From positions 3,844,001-3,908,000 of the forward strand of contig NZ_CP008953.1 of NCBI RefSeq assembly GCF_000732925.1: a DNA stretch of 64,000 bases, written 5' to 3'. The position numbers and the translations under genes were made by a program. Positions 60,043 to 64,000 of this stretch are shown piece by piece. Every line of letters starts with the position of its first letter. Position 1 is the stretch's first letter. The notes beneath the pieces were generated by a model. It did not search any database, had not been told where the DNA came from, and was given only the letters and a program-made list of their open reading frames with translations. Source of the stretch: Amycolatopsis japonica (GTDB lineage: Bacteria > Actinomycetota > Actinomycetes > Mycobacteriales > Pseudonocardiaceae).

Positions 60043-62826
60043 GTGACGTCACGTTCGTCGCGTTCGCGTGCCTCGCTGTGCGCCGCGACCGCCATCACCG
60101 TATTAGCGCTGGTCACGGCGCCCCAAGCCGGTGCGGCACCGGCACCGGGCGCCGTGCACACCACACCGGACAGATCAGGGAAGGACGTCGATGTCCGTGA
60201 CACGGCGAGAACCAGTCCGCGCGTCCTGGCCGCGCGGGACCGGCTCGCGGCGTCGCGGGCGAACTCCGTCGCGACCGCGCGGGCGGAACTGGGCAACCAA
60301 GCCCTGCTCGACTTCGACGAGCTGACCGGCACACCCCGGATCCTGGCCCGCACCGACGGTTTCCTCACCGGACCGAGCGGCAGGTCACCCCGCGACATCG
60401 TGCTGAACTACCTGCGGGACAAGGAAGGCCTCGTCGGTCTCAGCGCCGCCGACACCGCGAAACTGAACCTGCGCAAGGACTACGTCGACGTCGAAGGCAC
60501 GCACCATCTGTCCTTCACCCAGTCCGTCGGCGCCGTTCCGGTGTTCGGCAACGGTTTGAAGGCACACGTCACCAAGGACGGCAGGCTGATCCAGCTGGAC
60601 GGCGCGCCCGTGCGCGACCTTCCCGCGTCACTCGGCGCGGCGACGCTGGCCGCGCCCGGCCCCGACTCGAAGCAGGTCGCGTTCCTGACCGGCGACGGCA
60701 TTCGTCCCGCCTGGTACACGCTGACCAAACCCGCCGTGGACCAGATGTTCCAGGAAGTGACCGACGCCGGCACCGGGAAACTGCTCTACCGCAAGAACCT
60801 GGTCAACCACGCCAACGACGCCGACGGAGCCAAGGGCCTCGCTTGGGAGGCTCAGCCCGGGCCGCAGAAGCAGGTCAACCTGAGCCAGAAGGGCTGGCTG
60901 CCCGCCGACGCCAAGACACTGGACGGCAACGTCGCGCACGTCGCCGCCGACGTCAACGGCGACCAGAAGTTCCAGCCGCAGGAAGAAATCGGCCGGAACA
61001 CCGACGGCACCTTCCGGTACAAGTTCAGCGACTTCAACGCGGCCGTCGGTCCGCCGTGTTCGACGGCGAGGCCCTGCTCCTGGGATCCGAAGACACCGGG
61101 TTCGTGGGCGAAGAACCGCGAGCAGAACGCCGTGCAGGCGCTGGCCTACGTCGGGAGCTTCCACGACCACCTCGCGTCGTTCCCGATCGGCTTCACCCGC
61201 GAGGCGGGCAACTTCGAGAAGGTCGACGGCGACGCCGTCCAGGTCCACACCCTGCTCGGCGCGCAGACGCCGGGCTATTACAACAACGCGTTCATGGGCA
61301 CCCCGCCGGACGGCCACGCGCCGACGATGGGGATGTTCCTGTTCCGCGACCCGAGGGACCCGACCGACCCGTTCCTCGCGGCGAACTCCGCGGACGACGC
61401 CACGATCATCCACCACGAGTACACCCACGGCCTGTCCAACCGGCTCGTCGTCGACGCACAGGGCAACTCCACCCTGAGCTCCCTGCAGTCCGGCTCCATG
61501 GGCGAGGCCTGGAGCGACTGGTACGCCTTCGACTACCTCGTCGGGCGCAACGCGATCAAGGACACCTCGGCACCGGGTGAACTCCTCGGCGGCGACTACG
61601 TCAGCAACGGCGTCCCCCTCGCCCGCACCCAGCCGCTGGACTGCCCGGTCGGCGCCGGTGCGCCGCAATGCCCCGGCACGCCCGGAGCCGGTCCCGGCGG
61701 TTACACCTACGGCGACCTCGGCCGGATCATCGGTTTCCCGGAGGTCCACGCCGACGGCGAGATCTGGGCGAGCACGCTGTGGGACGTCCGCTCGGCTCTC
61801 GGGGTGCAGCTGACGCGGGCGCTGGTCACCCGCGCGATGGAGCTTTCGCCCGCGGCGCCGTCGTTCCTGGACATGCGGAACGCGATCCTGCAGGCCGACA
61901 CGGTGATCAACGGCGGCCGCGCGCACGCCAAACTGTGGAAGACGTTCGCCGCCCGCGGCATGGGTTACTTCGCCGCGTCGATCACCGGCGCCGACACCGC
62001 GCCCGCGGAGGACTTCTCCACCCCGCCGCCGGCAGGCACCCCGACCGGAACCGTGACCGGCAAGGTCACCAACCGCGACAGCGGCACCCCGATCGCGGGC
62101 GTCGCGGTCCGGTTCAGCGGGCACGACTCCGGTTTCGCCGGTTCGCTGGCCGCCGTCACCGACGCCGCGGGCGGCTACACCATCCCCGGCGTGCTCCCCG
62201 GCACCTATCCGAAGGTCTACGCCTCCGGAGGCGGCGCGGACAGCGAGACCCGCGCGGTCTCGGTGCGGTCGGGAACCACCAAGGTCGACTGGGCGCTGCG
62301 GTTCAACTGGGCGTCCGGCGACGCGGGCGCCGGCGTCACCGCGTTCAACGGTGAAGACTTCACCCCGTACGGCTGCGGTCCCGGTGATCTCGTCGCCTCG
62401 TCGGCGCTCGGCGGTGGCGGCTGGTCGACCGACAAGGTCGTCGGACCCGACGGCAAGATCGAGACGCGCTTCGTCACGATCAAGCTGGGCAAACCGGTCA
62501 ACGTGAGCGCCATCGAGATCGATCCGACCAATGTCTGCGGCGACGACCCGCCCGCCGCGGCCAAGGACGTCACGGTCGAGACCTCGGTGGACGGCACGGC
62601 CTGGGTGAAGGCGGGCACCGGCGACTTCAAACCCGCCGACCTGAACAAGCTCACCGCGCTCCAGCTCGCTCCGGGCAGCGCGACCGGGGTGCGGTTCGTG
62701 CGGCTGACCGTTTCGTCCAACCAGCTGTCGTTCTATCCGGACAGGCCCTGCTCGCCGCAGCCGACGACGGCCGGGTGCCTGTACATGGACGTGCAGAAAC
62801 TGGCGGTGCGGGGCGCCGCGGCCTGA
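60043..62826 (+). CDS. secreted M36 (fungalysin) metallopeptidase
   Basis: 927 aa. Signal peptide about 1-31 (PQAGA before APAPG). FTP/propeptide about 60-250. Zinc motif HHEYTHGLSNRL at about residue 457, and downstream GSMGEAWSDWYAFDYL with the third ligand Glu. Then a carboxypeptidase-regulatory-like beta domain (GKVTNRDSGTPIAGVAVRF) and a discoidin-like C-terminus. Extracellular protein degradation. GTG 60043 just after GGGGTCTGGA. Confidence 0.93.
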   Translation: MTSRSSRSRASLCAATAITVLALVTAPQAGAAPAPGAVHTTPDRSGKDVDVRDTARTSPRVLAARDRLAASRANSVATARAELGNQALLDFDELTGTPRILARTDGFLTGPSGRSPRDIVLNYLRDKEGLVGLSAADTAKLNLRKDYVDVEGTHHLSFTQSVGAVPVFGNGLKAHVTKDGRLIQLDGAPVRDLPASLGAATLAAPGPDSKQVAFLTGDGIRPAWYTLTKPAVDQMFQEVTDAGTGKLLYRKNLVNHANDADGAKGLAWEAQPGPQKQVNLSQKGWLPADAKTLDGNVAHVAADVNGDQKFQPQEEIGRNTDGTFRYKFSDFNAAVGPPCSTARPCSWDPKTPGSWAKNREQNAVQALAYVGSFHDHLASFPIGFTREAGNFEKVDGDAVQVHTLLGAQTPGYYNNAFMGTPPDGHAPTMGMFLFRDPRDPTDPFLAANSADDATIIHHEYTHGLSNRLVVDAQGNSTLSSLQSGSMGEAWSDWYAFDYLVGRNAIKDTSAPGELLGGDYVSNGVPLARTQPLDCPVGAGAPQCPGTPGAGPGGYTYGDLGRIIGFPEVHADGEIWASTLWDVRSALGVQLTRALVTRAMELSPAAPSFLDMRNAILQADTVINGGRAHAKLWKTFAARGMGYFAASITGADTAPAEDFSTPPPAGTPTGTVTGKVTNRDSGTPIAGVAVRFSGHDSGFAGSLAAVTDAAGGYTIPGVLPGTYPKVYASGGGADSETRAVSVRSGTTKVDWALRFNWASGDAGAGVTAFNGEDFTPYGCGPGDLVASSALGGGGWSTDKVVGPDGKIETRFVTIKLGKPVNVSAIEIDPTNVCGDDPPAAAKDVTVETSVDGTAWVKAGTGDFKPADLNKLTALQLAPGSATGVRFVRLTVSSNQLSFYPDRPCSPQPTTAGCLYMDVQKLAVRGAAA

Positions 62827-63328
62827 CTCGCCCACCGGTCTCGTGAGTGGCGAGGACGGTTCTAACCCGAATCGCCACTCACGACCGCCGCGCCGCCGCC
62901 CTTGCTCACCCGAAGGTGCCCTTACACGCCGCTGCTGAAGCTGGTGGTGTTGTCGAGCCGTGGGTGGCGATCGAGAAGTCCGTGAAGGCCTCCTTGCCCT
63001 AACCGTCCTCACCACTCACAAGGACCTGGCACCGCACTCACGTGATCGAAGCCGGAATTCGCGTGATCAGAGACGGAACACCCGAGTGCGGCCCCCAATC
63101 ACGCGAGTCACGTCCCTGATCACCCGAGTCACGCCGTTGCTCACGCGCGGCCGCTGGTGTTGCGGATGGCGGACTTTGACCAGTAGGTGCGTTGGCCCTA
63201 ACCGTCCTTGACACTCACGAGTGCAGTAGGCTGGAGCCATCGGGGTAGAAACGTGCTCACCTCGCTGAGCACGCGCATACGCGGGATCGAACGAACCGTC
63301 ACTCCTTCATTCCGAAGGAGTAGACCCT
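62827..63328. repeat. 502-bp non-coding mosaic of dispersed repeats
   Basis: No gene found. In order: a 13-bp-arm hairpin with TCGTGAGTGGCGA (62841-62853) and complement (62872-62884); a half-arm of the 14370 palindrome (about 62980-62997); CCTAACCGTCCTCACCACTC (about 62998-63017) as at 46861; the CACGTGATC repeat (63027-63147) as at 14251; another TAACCGTCC...CACTCACGAG fragment (63199-63224). The first hairpin probably terminates the M36 gene. Confidence 0.75.
62841..62884. terminator. hairpin terminator after M36
   Basis: 13-bp perfect arms, 18-bp loop, 14 bp after the stop. Confidence 0.7.
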
Positions 63329-64000
63329 TTGCGTACCCCTGTTCTCGCCGAGAAATGGCCCGCGCTGGCCGGGCTCTCGGCCGTGTTCCTGTTCGAGATG
63401 CTCGACAACTCGATCCTCAACGTCGCGCTGCCGACCATCGGCCGCGAACTCGCCGCCTCGACGACGACACTGCAATGGATCACCGGCGCGTATTCCGTCG
63501 TGTTCGGTGGCCTCATGCTCGCGTTCGGCGCGCTGTCCGACCGGATCGGCAGGCGCAAGATCATGCTCACCGGTCTCGTCCTGCTCGGCGTGGCGAGCCA
63601 GGCCACGATGGTCGTCACCGCCGCGTGGCAACTGATCGCCGTCCGCGCGCTCATGGGTGTCGCGGCCGCGATGACGACGCCGGGTTCCCTCGCCCTCGCC
63701 TTCCGGCTGTTCGACGAAGACGTCCTGCGCGTCCGCGCGACCACGCTGATCTCGACGGTGGGCCTGATCGGCCTCGCCGTCGGCCCCACCGCCGGCGGGC
63801 TCGCGCTCACCGTCGCGCCGTGGCAGGCGCTGCTGCTGGTGAACGTGCCGGTCGCCGCGCTCGCGTTCCTCGGCATCCGGACCGGTATCCCCGCCGACGA
63901 TCCCGCCGATCTGCACCGCGAACCGATCGACGTCGCGGGCGCCGTCCTGGGAACCGCGACGATCGTCCTCGCCTTGCTCGCTCCCACGTTCTTCGTCGAA
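63329..64000 (+). CDS. MFS multidrug exporter, 5' part (cut by window end)
   Basis: At least 224 codons, open to the window end, so truncated here only by the boundary. TTG start with AAGGAG 8 nt upstream. N-terminal transmembrane segments of the DHA2/EmrB-QacA type: LFEMLDNSILNVALPTIGREL (motif D1), WITGAYSVVFGGLMLAFGALSDRIGRRK (motif A), and GLIGLAVGPTAGGLALTVAPW (motif C-like), with a loop at DDPADLHREP. Probably a proton-driven drug exporter with 14 helices. Confidence 0.88.
   Translation, partial: MRTPVLAEKWPALAGLSAVFLFEMLDNSILNVALPTIGRELAASTTTLQWITGAYSVVFGGLMLAFGALSDRIGRRKIMLTGLVLLGVASQATMVVTAAWQLIAVRALMGVAAAMTTPGSLALAFRLFDEDVLRVRATTLISTVGLIGLAVGPTAGGLALTVAPWQALLLVNVPVAALAFLGIRTGIPADDPADLHREPIDVAGAVLGTATIVLALLAPTFFVE

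Noticed and set aside
62827..63328. CRISPR array
   Set aside because: Repeats are unequal, of several families and without regular spacers; no cas genes.

Overview
The window is 64 kb of high-GC actinobacterial chromosome. It most resembles a Pseudonocardiaceae member such as Amycolatopsis. That placement is inferred from very high third-position GC, frequent GTG starts, F420-type luciferase-like oxidoreductases, an ECF41 sigma factor, large LuxR-family regulators, the MalDH type and many intergenic palindromes; no database was searched. I see no rRNA, tRNA, CRISPR array, transposase or prophage. About 54 protein genes are supported.

Layout. 1-5 kb: a SAM methyltransferase divergent from a TetR gene with a clear operator; an fchA-folD folate pair in which FolD has lost its catalytic lysine; a secreted M15-like protein; a TPR regulator without an HTH. 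5-14 kb: a Cys-rich small protein, an NB-ARC/LuxR regulator, a secreted CBM56/beta-helix protein, an aldehyde dehydrogenase and a DUF4383/manganese catalase pair. 14-23 kb: a LAL-type regulator with two small redox/SH3-like proteins, then a minimal LanM-type RiPP locus whose adjacent precursor has no cysteine, a CoA-transferase and a 30-residue His-rich peptide. 23-34 kb: a decayed gene, lipoproteins, a serine hydrolase, an M20 peptidase with an alpha/beta hydrolase, ArsR/SRPBCC, a propeller lipoprotein with DUF5703, an aldo/keto reductase, and an F420 oxidoreductase coupled to uppP. 34-44 kb: a phosphatase, an M3 peptidase, a class V aminotransferase and a MocR regulator whose divergent start codons overlap, a PAP2-like protein, and a beta-helix protein with its TetR. 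43-51 kb: a SWIM/DUF6493 pair, a MerR-controlled dehydrogenase, mdh, and MarR with SnoaL and LLM genes. 51-64 kb: two tandem DUF4360 genes, GH92 with FUSC, ECF41 with an epimerase-like partner, an M36 metalloprotease, a repeat-rich gap and the start of an MFS exporter.

Most genes are housekeeping or accessory functions in one- to three-gene units. The strongest leads are: (1) the LanM/Cys-free precursor operon without transporter or protease; (2) FolD with Lys replaced by Ile, directly coupled to a stand-alone cyclohydrolase; (3) the His-rich 30-mer; (4) the aminotransferase/MocR pair sharing a CATG; (5) a shared 16-bp GTATA-type motif at three sites; (6) several families of palindromic intergenic repeats.
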